This document shows, one piece after another, positions 53,427-62,927 of a stretch of DNA of 64,000 nucleotides. Every line of letters begins with the position of its first letter. Position 1 is the first letter of the stretch. The notes beneath the pieces were generated by a model. The model ran no database searches and was not told the origin of the DNA. It saw only the letters and a list, made by a program, of their open reading frames with translations. The position numbers and the translations under genes were made by a program. The stretch is from Adhaeribacter aerolatus (GTDB lineage Bacteria; Bacteroidota; Bacteroidia; Cytophagales; Hymenobacteraceae), in the NCBI RefSeq assembly GCF_007991635.1, contig NZ_BJYS01000003.1:124001-188000 (forward strand), given 5' to 3'.

Positions 53427-54619
53427 TTTTCTACGGTGCTGTACCACACAAACTCGTACTCCGGACGCCGGATTAGTTCGTAATGATTTTGTGTAAAGGT
53501 ATTCGGTTTTTTAATGAAAATAAATTTATAAGCTGCGCCACCTTGTCTGCGGTTAACATACGTCCATTCTTCAGCATCCTGCTTCCGGTTAACCACACTC
53601 GGTTTGCCTAAAATAATATATAACATGCCGCGGTCGGTTAGCCAGCCATCTTTGTGCGAGCTAAAAAAAATATTAGCTTCTTTCACCCGCTGGTAATATT
53701 CTTTAATTAAGCGTTTGGCCAACGCCTGATCCTGGTTCGCAATATCCAGCCAGAAACGATCCAGAGCTTTTTTCGGTTCGGTGGCCTCGTACAACTTTTT
53801 ACGTTCTTCCGAACTGGTCATGTAAATTAAAGGTTCAATTAATTCGCGGGCGGTGGTGAGCTCCGGATATTGGTTGGCTACAGAAATAATGCTGGTACTG
53901 GCTTCCCCGGCATCCAGCACATACAGGCCTTCCCGCGCCAAAGTAACATTTTGCCCCACCGGAATTTCACTGGTTTGTATGAGGCTTAGCGTAGGCGATA
54001 CTTTCTTTTGGCTTAGCGAAAATGGCGGCAGGGCTGCCGGAAAATCGGTCTCGTATTGCTTTAGCTGCACGGAAACAATGGGCAAGGTTGATACCACCTG
54101 AAAGGTATCGGAGGTATTTACGTACGACCGGAACAAAGGCCAGCCCGTGTTTACATCGGCTAATAATAATCTTTTGGCAAGCCCCTCGCGCCGTAACGGA
54201 ATATCGAGCCACAAATATTCATCTTCGGCTACGTGCTGGGGTATTTGCAACTGCAACACCGAGGGCAAGGTAATGCCAGCCGTAGGCAACTTAAAAGAAG
54301 CATAAGCAAAATTATCCTTAAAGCTTAATCGCTTGCCAAATTGCCGCACCGAATCCCGCCGGATAATGTCGGGCCGCTCGTAACTCAGGCTGATGGTGTA
54401 AAGTAGTTTGAGCTGCGCTTGGGGTACATCTTTAAACAGACCCTCATCCGCAAACTTCAGAAAAACCTGTAAACTGTCTTTATCGGCGAGTAAATCATAA
54501 GCAATGGTGGTAGCAGGCAGGTAAGTATAATTCAGGTTTTGCCGGTACAACACTTGCTTGGGCGAACAAGCGGCCGAAAAGAGCAGTATGCAAATAAAAT
54601 AAATAGCTGTCTTTTTCAT
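53396..54619 (-). CDS. GWxTD domain-containing lipoprotein
   Basis: A 407-residue Bacteroidota-type protein with a lipoprotein signal (ICILLFSAACSPKQ, lipobox Cys near 18). The name motif is in SHKDGWLTDRGMLYIILGKPSVV, in the C-terminal region (about 290-400), followed by EEWTYVNRRQGGAAYKFIF. The N-terminal half is a beta-rich domain. Function unknown; an envelope role is likely. Overlaps rlmB at its 3' end. Confidence 0.88.
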   Translation of the reverse strand: MKKTAIYFICILLFSAACSPKQVLYRQNLNYTYLPATTIAYDLLADKDSLQVFLKFADEGLFKDVPQAQLKLLYTISLSYERPDIIRRDSVRQFGKRLSFKDNFAYASFKLPTAGITLPSVLQLQIPQHVAEDEYLWLDIPLRREGLAKRLLLADVNTGWPLFRSYVNTSDTFQVVSTLPIVSVQLKQYETDFPAALPPFSLSQKKVSPTLSLIQTSEIPVGQNVTLAREGLYVLDAGEASTSIISVANQYPELTTARELIEPLIYMTSSEERKKLYEATEPKKALDRFWLDIANQDQALAKRLIKEYYQRVKEANIFFSSHKDGWLTDRGMLYIILGKPSVVNRKQDAEEWTYVNRRQGGAAYKFIFIKKPNTFTQNHYELIRRPEYEFVWYSTVEKWRKGTILEE

Positions 54620-54724
54620 GTGTTACCGGCCGGGATGATTCTCTATTGGAATAACGTAAAATTAAGTTGATTTTCTATAGGTAAGTTGCTTTTACTTATA
54701 ACCTGTTTACTTATTAACGGAAAT

Positions 54725-54751
54725 AAAAAAACCGGTTCTGTCCGAACCGGT
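54725..54751 (-). terminator. Terminator of the DUF2723 gene
   Basis: ACCGGTTC/GAACCGGT stem, 5-nt loop, six T on the minus strand. It lies 22 nt past the stop. Confidence 0.9.
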
Positions 54752-54773
54752 CTTTTGTGTGGTATTAATTAGT

Positions 54774-57737
54774 TTAACGGTTGCCGTAATATTTCATAAA
54801 TGTTTGTTCTAACTCGGCCGCTTTTTGTTCCAGACCCAGCGCCCGCGCCGACATAACCAATTGCTGCAAAATCATAAAATTGGTTTGCACTTCCCGGTCG
54901 AACAAAGCGCTGTTGGGGTCGTTAGCGTAATAAGCTAAGGCTTTGTTAGCCCGCTTGGCCATTACATCCATTATTTCCAGTGCCTTTTTCCGTTCGCCGA
55001 CGGCATTTAGCGGCTCAATAAATTGCGGCGTATAATAATCATACGGAATAGATTTATCGGGCATAACCGTAAAGCAACGCTCCATCACTTGTTTAGCTTT
55101 GGCTTTATCGCCGGCTTGAAGGTAAGCCGTAGCCAGGCGATAGAATTTATCGCGGGTATTCGGCGGCAATTGGCTCACGTAGCTATCGTCGTAGAAAATA
55201 GTAGGGTCATCCAGGTTGCGCCAGCTAAACTTGTTCATCATGTTGTTATACATAATGTCTTTCTGCACGAAGCCTTCCTCTTCCGGGTCCGGATTTTTTA
55301 CCGGCACAATGCGGTAAGCCAAACCTTCGAGCTGGAAATAAGGTTGCAGGTTCAGGTAATCCGAAGAACTGGTAGTAGTAGAGAAATAAACCGGCCGCTC
55401 CCAGTTGTTTGTAGCCAGAATATCCAGAATTACCAGGTGTTTCTTTTCGATGGCCGATTTTCCAATATTCCAGGCAAGCTGGTTAAGAATTTCGCCCTGC
55501 CGATCCTTTGGCACTGCATTATGCCGGATTACGGCTTCTTTGTCTACCTCCAGCGTAAAAGCTTTGGTCGGGAACGATAAAAATGGTTTGGCATTCTGGG
55601 CCGCTACTTGCAATACTTCGTGGTTTTCTTTTACCAGTGCCAAATAACGTTTCAGGTCCATGCCGCCTTTTACCTCGGGCCGTTCCACATAAGGCAGATA
55701 ATCGTTGGTACCTTGCCGGTAATTTTCTATTTCCATTGAAATAGGCAGCGGCGCCGATTTGTAAGAGCGGCGCTTCATCTGGTCGATGTACCAATCGGTG
55801 TTCAGATAACTTAATACGGCTACGCGTACGTCGGTCCGGAAACCTTCTACTTCTTGCGCGTACCACAACGGGAAAGTATCATTATCGCCATTGGTAAATA
55901 TAATAGCATTAGGCGCTAAAGAACTTAACAGGTTTTTGGCCGAATCTACCGAATGATAGCGGTCCGAACGATCATGGTCGTCCCAGCCTTGCGCTGCCAT
56001 TACAATTGGCACACTTAAACACAGCAAAGTTACTACCGCTGCCCGGGCTACATCGCTCTTAATAAATTTACTTAGCAAATCGGCCAGGGCCAGAACACCC
56101 AAGCCAATCCAGATAGAAAAGGCAAAGAAAGAACCGGCAAATGTATAATCCCGCTCGCGCGGCTCTACGGGCGGTTGGTTCAGGTACAAAGCAATGGCTA
56201 AACCAGTAAAGAAAAACAACAGGCCCACAATAAAGGCATCCCGCTGGTCTTTCCGGATTTGGTAAATCAGGCCCAGAATACCCAAGGCCAGTGGCAGCAT
56301 GAAAAAATTGTTACGGGCTTTGCTTTCGGCTACCCGTTCGGGTAAGCCCTGGCTCGATTCGGCTGGCCAAAGCACCCCGGCATTTTGCACGTCGCTGTCG
56401 CGGCCCACAAAATTCCACAGGAAATAACGCCAGTACATGTGGCCCAGTTGGTATTTCATCATGAATGACAAATTCTCGCCCATGGTAGGTTTGCGGCCCT
56501 CCTGAATGGGTACCCATTTCTGGTATTCCTGAATGTGCATGGGCTGGTTGCTGTAGATACGCGGCAGCAGGCTCATGTCCTTGGGATCGTAAACCGGCTC
56601 TACTTTATAATCTACAATCTCGTATTTTTCCTTGCCTTTTACATAGCGCGGATCACCTTGTTCCTGGTCAATTACTTCGGCTGTAAACTGCGGACCGTAC
56701 AACAAAGGTCGATCGCCGTACTGCTCACGCTTAAGGTAAGAAACAAAGCTTACAATATTTTCCGGGTCGTTTTCGTCGATGGTTGGGTCGTAAGCCGAGC
56801 GAATCGGAATAATCATGTAGGACGAATACCCGATTAATATAAACAGAAAGCTGAGCAAAGCGGTGTTTAAAAAGCGGTTGTTCCGGCGGAAAGAATACCG
56901 GAAGCCGTAAATAATCAGGCCGATAAATAAGGCCAGGAAAATTAAAATACCACTACCAAACGGCAAACCAATATTGTTAATAAAGAACACCTCGAAAGAG
57001 CCTGCCAGCGAAGGCAAACCCGGAATAATACCCCATAATATTATTACAATAATTAAAGAGCTAATCAGGAAAGTATAAATAGTACCCTTACGGTTAGGTT
57101 TGGCAGTTTTACGGTAATAATAAATAAAAGCCAAGGCCGGAATAGCCAATAAGTTTAACAAGTGTACCCCAATCGAAAGGCCCACCATGTAAGCAATTAG
57201 AATAAGCCATTTATCCGAATAAACTTCGTCGGCCTTCCCTTCCCATTTCAGCATGGCCCAGAATACAAAGGCTGAGAAAAAAGCCGACATACCGTACACT
57301 TCTGCCTCTACTGCCGAAAACCAGAAAGAATCGCTGAAAGTAAAAGCCAGGGCACCCACCGTGCCACTGCCCATAATCAATAAAGTTTGGCCAAAAGTTG
57401 GCTCCGTCACCCTACCCACCATCATTTTGCGGGCCATGATAGTAATGGTCCAGAACAGGAACAGTACCGTAAAAGCACTTACCAGACCAGATAAAAAGTT
57501 AACCAGAGGGGCTACCAGCAGTACATTATCGCCGGCAAACATCGAGAAAATACGGGCTACGAGTAAGTAAAAAGGCGCGCCGGGCGGGTGTGGCACTAAT
57601 AATTTATACGAGCAGGCTATAAATTCACCGGCATCCCAGAAACTGGCAGTGGGTTCGAGGGTAAGTCCGTAAACCGTGGCCGCAATAAGAAAGATAATCC
57701 AACCGATTATATTGTTAATCCTGCTATAATTACTCAT
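54774..57737 (-). CDS. DUF2723 domain-containing membrane protein
   Basis: A 987-residue protein with about 12-14 helices in its first 560 residues and a large soluble C-terminal part. The N-terminal segment TLEPTASFWDAGEFIACSYKLLVPHPPGAPFYLLVARIFSMF is the DUF2723 core; the acidic DAGEF pair in the first loop is the pattern of GT-C glycosyltransferases (protein O-mannosyltransferase-like). A role in protein or lipid glycosylation is inference. NQPPVEPRERDYTFAGSFFAFSIWIGLG is also typical of the family. TPR-like helices are visible near 865-960. Confidence 0.88.
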   Translation of the reverse strand: MSNYSRINNIIGWIIFLIAATVYGLTLEPTASFWDAGEFIACSYKLLVPHPPGAPFYLLVARIFSMFAGDNVLLVAPLVNFLSGLVSAFTVLFLFWTITIMARKMMVGRVTEPTFGQTLLIMGSGTVGALAFTFSDSFWFSAVEAEVYGMSAFFSAFVFWAMLKWEGKADEVYSDKWLILIAYMVGLSIGVHLLNLLAIPALAFIYYYRKTAKPNRKGTIYTFLISSLIIVIILWGIIPGLPSLAGSFEVFFINNIGLPFGSGILIFLALFIGLIIYGFRYSFRRNNRFLNTALLSFLFILIGYSSYMIIPIRSAYDPTIDENDPENIVSFVSYLKREQYGDRPLLYGPQFTAEVIDQEQGDPRYVKGKEKYEIVDYKVEPVYDPKDMSLLPRIYSNQPMHIQEYQKWVPIQEGRKPTMGENLSFMMKYQLGHMYWRYFLWNFVGRDSDVQNAGVLWPAESSQGLPERVAESKARNNFFMLPLALGILGLIYQIRKDQRDAFIVGLLFFFTGLAIALYLNQPPVEPRERDYTFAGSFFAFSIWIGLGVLALADLLSKFIKSDVARAAVVTLLCLSVPIVMAAQGWDDHDRSDRYHSVDSAKNLLSSLAPNAIIFTNGDNDTFPLWYAQEVEGFRTDVRVAVLSYLNTDWYIDQMKRRSYKSAPLPISMEIENYRQGTNDYLPYVERPEVKGGMDLKRYLALVKENHEVLQVAAQNAKPFLSFPTKAFTLEVDKEAVIRHNAVPKDRQGEILNQLAWNIGKSAIEKKHLVILDILATNNWERPVYFSTTTSSSDYLNLQPYFQLEGLAYRIVPVKNPDPEEEGFVQKDIMYNNMMNKFSWRNLDDPTIFYDDSYVSQLPPNTRDKFYRLATAYLQAGDKAKAKQVMERCFTVMPDKSIPYDYYTPQFIEPLNAVGERKKALEIMDVMAKRANKALAYYANDPNSALFDREVQTNFMILQQLVMSARALGLEQKAAELEQTFMKYYGNR

Positions 57738-57811
57738 AAACTGCTTTAGAAATAATCCCCGAAATTAAGAAAATTACCTCTTATACAAGAAGTGCCCAAA
57801 AATTAATTAAA

Positions 57812-57843
57812 AAAATAGCCGGCCTTAACGGGCCGGCTATTTT
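57812..57843 (-). terminator. Terminator of the T9SS cargo gene
   Basis: AAATAGCCGGCC/GGCCGGCTATTT stem with loop TTAACG and a T-run on the minus strand. Confidence 0.88.
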
Positions 57844-57863
57844 ATATCGCAAAAAAACAGATT

Positions 57864-58448
57864 TTATTGTTGTAACACCAAACGTTTGGTTTCTACCATT
57901 TTATCGTTCACCAGGAGGCTGTAAAAGTAAATACCGGCCGGATAAGACGATAAATCGATCTTAATTTCGGAATTAGCCGCTGACTCCGGCACTTTAATGG
58001 TTTTTACTACCTGCCCAATGGTGTTGGAAAGCGTAATTTTATAGGCTTCGTTGCTGGTTTGGCCCAACTGAATTTTAATAATACCACGAGTAGGATTTGG
58101 GTAAACACTTAAAGTGGGTTTGGTTTGCCCCTCGTCTACAGAGGACATTAGATTTACCACATTCAAGCCCAAAGCCGGTTCTTTTGAAGCACTGGCAGTA
58201 AAGCTATACGAATACCGTTCCGGCATTTTTAAGGTTTTAGAAAGGCCTTTGTAAAGCGTTGCAAAATCAAAATTAGAAATAAAAGCGGTACTGGTTAAGC
58301 AGTTACTGGCACTGGCAGATGCAACCGCTGTACTTTTAGGAATATATACGCCCTCTCCTTTTAAATCGAAAGCAAGATTAGCGCTATAGCCCGTTATATA
58401 AGCAGTCAGCAAGACCGTTGCCATAAATAATTTAGTAAAAGTTTTCAT
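57864..58448 (-). CDS. Small secreted protein with type A T9SS sorting domain
   Basis: A 194-residue protein: signal peptide (LFMATVLLTAYITGYSA), then a short passenger of about 90 residues with no recognised fold, and a C-terminal Por secretion tail (about 115-194). The tail shows LSVYPNPTRGIIKIQL, ITLSNTIGQVVKTIKV, IDLSSYPAGIYFYSLLVNDKMVETKRLVLQQ, the type A pattern that directs export and surface attachment by the type IX system. It is much smaller than usual cargo. Own promoter and terminator. Confidence 0.9.
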   Translation of the reverse strand: MKTFTKLFMATVLLTAYITGYSANLAFDLKGEGVYIPKSTAVASASASNCLTSTAFISNFDFATLYKGLSKTLKMPERYSYSFTASASKEPALGLNVVNLMSSVDEGQTKPTLSVYPNPTRGIIKIQLGQTSNEAYKITLSNTIGQVVKTIKVPESAANSEIKIDLSSYPAGIYFYSLLVNDKMVETKRLVLQQ

Positions 58449-58891
58449 ATCATATTTTATCTAAAAATTAGAATCAACAATAATTCAGGTGTTCAAATAT
58501 ACACCTATATTTTTAACCAGCCAAAAATAAATTAAAGCTAGGATATATTTAAGTTAACCCAATGTGTTATTTATCAACCTTATACAAAATATTAAGATCT
58601 GGTAAACACCAAAACCCAGCAGGTTAACAAAATTTAATCTAAAATAATACAAGACAAAAATTCTGCCAGAAATCAGGCGGAGAGTAGAAAATAGCTCAGC
58701 TTAAATATAGAGAATATACCTGAAACTGCCAAATAAGTTACAGAGAAGATCATTAATACTCAAATATTACAATATTCACATTCAACTACCCGAAATTGCA
58801 ACAAAATCTTTGATATTGGTAGCGGAATAAATTTATCTGTTGCAAATATTTTAATTTATTTTTGTTGTATTTGGGAACAAGCAGTTTACAG
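58449..58891. other. Long AT-rich spacer upstream of the T9SS cargo gene
   Basis: 443 nt with the cargo promoter at 58494-58525. The rest holds no gene; the far end lies downstream of birA. Confidence 0.55.
58494..58525 (-). promoter_or_regulatory. Promoter of the T9SS cargo gene
   Basis: On the minus strand TTTG (58525-58522), 20-nt spacer, TATATTTG (58501-58494): a match to the Bacteroidota consensus. The ATG is 46 nt beyond the -7 box. Confidence 0.7.
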
Positions 58892-59659
58892 TTAGTCCGA
58901 ATTTTGGATAAAAGAAATTTCTTTAAGGTTAAAATATTGAACCTCCTGGCCCACGTGCAGGCACAATCGCCCGGCATCATCTACGCCAATAATGGTCCCC
59001 GACACCAACTGCCCGCCAACCTGGTAAGTATGCTCTTCCTGGTACCGGTACAAGTTCTGTAAATATTCAAACCGGAGCAGGGCCGCCTTCCCTGCTTTTA
59101 GTTGCAAATAACGGGCTTCTATAAACTCCAGTAACCGCTCAATTAGGGAGCGCAAATCAAAGGTTTTGCCGGTAATCTGGGCAAAGGAACTCGCTGCGGG
59201 GGCCGTAAACAAATGCTGGTTAATATTTAAACCAATTCCGACGACCGCATGTTGTATTAATTGGCCATAGAGTGAATTCTGAATTAAAATACCTCCAATT
59301 TTTTTATTTCCGTAATACAAATCGTTGGGCCATTTTAGCTTCAGAAGAGGCGGCAAATACGCCTGGGCAAAATTTAAAACGGCCAGCGAAATACAAATAT
59401 TAAGGTTAAACTGGTATTGAGCGGCTAAAAACTGCGGCTTTAAAATGAGCGACAAGGTAATATTTTTGCCGGGCTCGGCTTCCCAGGTATTACCCCGTTG
59501 CCCCTGACCGTGCGTCTGCCGATCTGTTATAACAACGGTGCCTTCTGTGGCTTCATTTTTGTTGATAAGATTTTGCGCAAAACGGTTAGTGGAGTCGCAT
59601 TGTGGTAAATATATTACCTGCTTACCTGTAAATAAGGTATTTGGAGCTATTTTCTGCAA
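58892..59659 (-). CDS. birA: Biotin-[acetyl-CoA-carboxylase] ligase
   Basis: A 255-residue biotin protein ligase that activates biotin to biotinyl-AMP and attaches it to carboxylases. It shows LPQCDSTNRFAQNLI, the adenylate loop GQGQRGNTWEAEPGKNITLSLIL, LKWPNDLYYGNKKIGGILIQNS and VVGIGLNINQ. There is no N-terminal DNA-binding domain, so it is ligase only, not a repressor. Divergent from rsfS, 40 nt apart. Confidence 0.95.
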   Translation of the reverse strand: MQKIAPNTLFTGKQVIYLPQCDSTNRFAQNLINKNEATEGTVVITDRQTHGQGQRGNTWEAEPGKNITLSLILKPQFLAAQYQFNLNICISLAVLNFAQAYLPPLLKLKWPNDLYYGNKKIGGILIQNSLYGQLIQHAVVGIGLNINQHLFTAPAASSFAQITGKTFDLRSLIERLLEFIEARYLQLKAGKAALLRFEYLQNLYRYQEEHTYQVGGQLVSGTIIGVDDAGRLCLHVGQEVQYFNLKEISFIQNSD

Positions 59660-59699
59660 AGAATTTTATAATATTGTAGTTCAAATTTAGTTATATCAA

Positions 59700-60071
59700 A
59701 TGAAAAAAACGAAGATTAAGGAAAATTCGGACATATTGGCAGAGCTGGTCGTAAAAGGAATGCAGGACAAAAAGGCCTCCGATATATGCGTAATTGACCT
59801 TAAGTCCTTAAACAACGCAGTTTCAGATTATTTTGTAATAAGTTCGGCTAACTCCGATACCCAATTAGATGCCATTGCGCGGGCTGTAGAAGAAGAGGTT
59901 TTTAAGATTACAAACCAAAATCCTTGGCAGAGCGAAGGCCGTACAAACAAAGAATGGATTCTTCTGGATTACGTAGATGTGGTGGTGCATATCTTCCTGA
60001 AAGACAAACGGGAATTTTATGCCCTCGAAGAACTTTGGGGCGATGCTCCCATCCGGTACATTGAAGAATAA
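59700..60071 (+). CDS. rsfS: Ribosome silencing factor
   Basis: A 123-residue RsfS/DUF143 protein that binds ribosomal protein L14 and blocks subunit joining in slow growth. Motifs are KKASDICVIDLKSLNNAVSDYFVISSANSDTQLDAIA, EGRTNKEWILLDYVDVVVHIFLKDKREFYALEELWGDAP. Length normal. 70 nt upstream of ftsH. Confidence 0.96.
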   Translation: MKKTKIKENSDILAELVVKGMQDKKASDICVIDLKSLNNAVSDYFVISSANSDTQLDAIARAVEEEVFKITNQNPWQSEGRTNKEWILLDYVDVVVHIFLKDKREFYALEELWGDAPIRYIEE

Positions 60072-60141
60072 TAAAACTTGTATCTAAATTGAACATTTTG
60101 GTTTACCTGATGTTCTTAAAATTAATTGAATTTTAGAATAG

Positions 60142-62259
60142 ATGACAGATAATAAGACGCCTAAGAAAAAGAAGATAAACATGCCAAACACGCCTCCCCG
60201 GCCTACCATGCAAATGTGGGTGCTGGCCGCGCTGGTGTTTTTAATATTCGGAATTGCTTATTTTAACCGCAGTAACGCTACCGTACAAATAAACCAGCAG
60301 CAGTTTGAAGACATGGTTCTGAGCCGTGATGTAGAACGGCTGGTAGTGGTAGTGAACAAACGGATTGTAGAAGTTACCCTGAACCCGGCGGCACTGGAAA
60401 ATGAGAAGTACCGGAAAATTGTACCCAGCCGGGGCGCTTTTACCCTGGAGCAAGGCCCACACTTCTACCTGCCTATATTTTCCGGCGAAAGCTTTAAAGA
60501 AGACTTAGCCAAACTGCAGGAAAAAGTACCGCAAGACCAGCGTATTGGCTACAGCATAGAAGAAAGAACCGGCTTCTCCGAATTTTTCGTGAACTGGGGC
60601 TTTATTTTGTTAATGCTCTTTGGTTTCTGGTTCCTGATGCGCCGGGTTACAACCGGTGGTGCCGGTGGCCAGATATTTAACATTGGTAAATCGCGGGCCG
60701 CTTTATTCGATGCCGAAAACAAAGTGAAAATTACCTTTAAAGATGTGGCCGGTCTGGAAGAAGCCAAAGAAGAAATCCAGGAGATTGTAGAGTTTCTGAA
60801 AAACCCGAGCAAGTTTACTATTTTGGGAGGAAAAATTCCGAAAGGTGCGTTGCTGGTAGGACCTCCGGGTACCGGCAAAACTTTATTAGCCAAAGCCGTT
60901 GCCGGCGAAGCCGATGTACCATTCTTCTCCCTGTCGGGTTCTGATTTTGTGGAGATGTTTGTGGGAGTTGGTGCTGCGCGGGTACGCGACTTATTTAAAC
61001 AAGCCAAAGCCAAAGCACCCTGTATTATCTTTATTGATGAGATTGATGCCATTGGCCGTTCGCGGAGCCGGGGCCAGGTGCCGGGCGGTAACGACGAACG
61101 CGAAAATACCCTGAACTCCTTACTAGTAGAAATGGACGGGTTTGCTACCGACTCCGGGGTAATTATTCTGGCAGCCACTAACCGCCCTGATACACTGGAT
61201 GCGGCCCTTTTAAGACCAGGACGTTTTGACCGTCAGATAAGCATTGATAAACCAGATATTATTGGACGTACCGAAATATTTAAAGTCCACTTAGGTCCGC
61301 TGGCTTTATCTGAAGATGTGGATGCCAAGAAATTAGCCGCCCAAACGCCTGGTTTTGCCGGAGCCGAGATAGCCAACGTATGTAACGAAGCAGCCTTGAT
61401 TGCAGCTCGCCGCGATAAGAAGAAGGTAGAAATGCAGGACTTCAACGACGCCATCGACCGCGTGATTGGTGGTTTGGAGAAGAAGAACAAAATTATTTCG
61501 CCGGAAGAAAAGAAGATTGTGGCTTACCACGAAGCGGGCCACGCCATTGCGGGCTGGTTCCTGGAGCACTGCGACCCATTGGTTAAGGTAAGTATTGTAC
61601 CCCGTGGTATTGCTGCTTTGGGCTACGCCCAATATTTACCAAAAGAGCAGTTTTTGTATACCACCGAGCAGTTAGTAGATGAAATGTGTATGGCCTTAGG
61701 TGGCCGTGCCGCCGAACAAATAATTTTTGGTAAAATATCAACCGGCGCGTTAAGTGATTTGGAGCGTATTACCAAAATGGCTTACAGCATTGTAACCATG
61801 TACGGCATGAACGATAAGATTGGTAATATTTCTTATTACGACTCTAAAGGTGCAAACGAATATTCTACTACCAAGCCTTACTCGGAAGCTACTGCCCAAA
61901 CCATCGACAACGAGGTTCGCAAAATTATCTCGGATGCTTACGAGCGGACCAAGCAGTTATTGACAGATAAATTAGATAAGCTGGAAATTGTAGCACGGGA
62001 ATTATTGCAAAAAGAAATCTTGTTCCAGACTGATTTGGAACGTTTGGTAGGTCCGCGGCCGTTTGCCGCCTTAACTACCTATCAGGCCCATACGGCTGGT
62101 ACCGATCGCAGTAAAACCCTGAGCGAAGTAGAGCAGGAAAACCATCCGATTCCGGTTGCCCACGATAACGGCAAACAAAACGGCCAGGAAAAGCAAGTAG
62201 AACCAGAAAAGGAAAGCGAAGGCGCTACGCCCGGCTCTACTTATTCTTTCGATGTTTAA
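60142..62259 (+). CDS. ftsH: ATP-dependent zinc metalloprotease FtsH
   Basis: A 705-residue membrane AAA+ protease. Two helices (about 24-41 and 150-167) flank a periplasmic domain. Walker A is GPPGTGKT (Lys246), Walker B is [10 protein letters not shown] (Asp299, Glu300), the second region of homology is [21 protein letters not shown], and the zinc site is HEAGH (463-467). The C-terminal 60 residues are polar and low in complexity. It degrades misfolded membrane proteins and regulatory targets. First large gene of a run with the LUD and lpxH-like genes. Confidence 0.97.
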   Translation: MTDNKTPKKKKINMPNTPPRPTMQMWVLAALVFLIFGIAYFNRSNATVQINQQQFEDMVLSRDVERLVVVVNKRIVEVTLNPAALENEKYRKIVPSRGAFTLEQGPHFYLPIFSGESFKEDLAKLQEKVPQDQRIGYSIEERTGFSEFFVNWGFILLMLFGFWFLMRRVTTGGAGGQIFNIGKSRAALFDAENKVKITFKDVAGLEEAKEEIQEIVEFLKNPSKFTILGGKIPKGALLVGPPGTGKTLLAKAVAGEADVPFFSLSGSDFVEMFVGVGAARVRDLFKQAKAKAPCIIFIDEIDAIGRSRSRGQVPGGNDERENTLNSLLVEMDGFATDSGVIILAATNRPDTLDAALLRPGRFDRQISIDKPDIIGRTEIFKVHLGPLALSEDVDAKKLAAQTPGFAGAEIANVCNEAALIAARRDKKKVEMQDFNDAIDRVIGGLEKKNKIISPEEKKIVAYHEAGHAIAGWFLEHCDPLVKVSIVPRGIAALGYAQYLPKEQFLYTTEQLVDEMCMALGGRAAEQIIFGKISTGALSDLERITKMAYSIVTMYGMNDKIGNISYYDSKGANEYSTTKPYSEATAQTIDNEVRKIISDAYERTKQLLTDKLDKLEIVARELLQKEILFQTDLERLVGPRPFAALTTYQAHTAGTDRSKTLSEVEQENHPIPVAHDNGKQNGQEKQVEPEKESEGATPGSTYSFDV

Positions 62260-62279
62260 TGGCGCTTACCCAATAATTT

Positions 62280-62927
62280 ATGTACGAACCAAGGTCTAAA
62301 GATATAATTTTAGGCAAAATAAGAGAGGCGCTGGCTAAACCAGCGCCTTTTATGCCTTCTACCCCCGACTTTGCCACTTCGGTGCATCCCCTGCCCGATG
62401 AAGATTTATCTATAACTTTCGCCACTGTTTTTTTAAGAAACAGCGGCACTTTTATTTACTGCGATTCCGACGAAAATTTCTTCGACCATTTGTATGTTTT
62501 TAAAAAAGAAAAAAATATACAGCACTTGTATGTGTGGGAACCAGAATTAAAAGCCCATTTACAGGCTGGTGGCATTGATTTTAACGAGGACGAAGCTTCT
62601 TTTATAAAAAATGCGGAAGCCAGCCTTACTACCTGCGAAGCGCTGATTGCCCGCACCGGCAGCATTCTGGTGAGTGGCGCCAGCGAAAGCGGCCGCCGCT
62701 TAAGCATTTACCCGGAAAAACATTTAGTGTTGGCTTATGCTTCCCAATTAGTGCCTGATATTAAGGATGGTCTGGCTTACGTCCGGCAGAAGTATAAAAA
62801 ATTTCCTTCCATGTTGTCTTTGGTAAGCGGGCCCAGCCGGACTGCCGATATCGAGAAAACCCTGGTGATGGGTGCCCACGGTCCCAAAGAGTTGGTTTTA
62901 TTCCTGATTGATGATACCATCCATTAG
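62280..62927 (+). CDS. LUD domain-containing protein (LutC-like)
   Basis: A 215-residue LUD-domain protein. The C-terminal signature is GPSRTADIEKTLVMGAHGPKELVLFLID, and mid segments TTCEALIARTGSILVSGASESGR fit as well. LutC is part of lactate oxidation with LutA and LutB, but neither is here; in Bacteroidota a lone LUD gene beside ftsH is common and its role unclear. It ends inside the start of the next gene. Confidence 0.9.
   Translation: MYEPRSKDIILGKIREALAKPAPFMPSTPDFATSVHPLPDEDLSITFATVFLRNSGTFIYCDSDENFFDHLYVFKKEKNIQHLYVWEPELKAHLQAGGIDFNEDEASFIKNAEASLTTCEALIARTGSILVSGASESGRRLSIYPEKHLVLAYASQLVPDIKDGLAYVRQKYKKFPSMLSLVSGPSRTADIEKTLVMGAHGPKELVLFLIDDTIH

Noticed and set aside
55023-55580. 185-codon open frame on the plus strand
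   Set aside because: Antisense to the DUF2723 gene; composition is that of a reverse-strand shadow.
60549-61178. 209-codon open frame on the minus strand
   Set aside because: Antisense to the AAA+ domain of ftsH; no protein family features.
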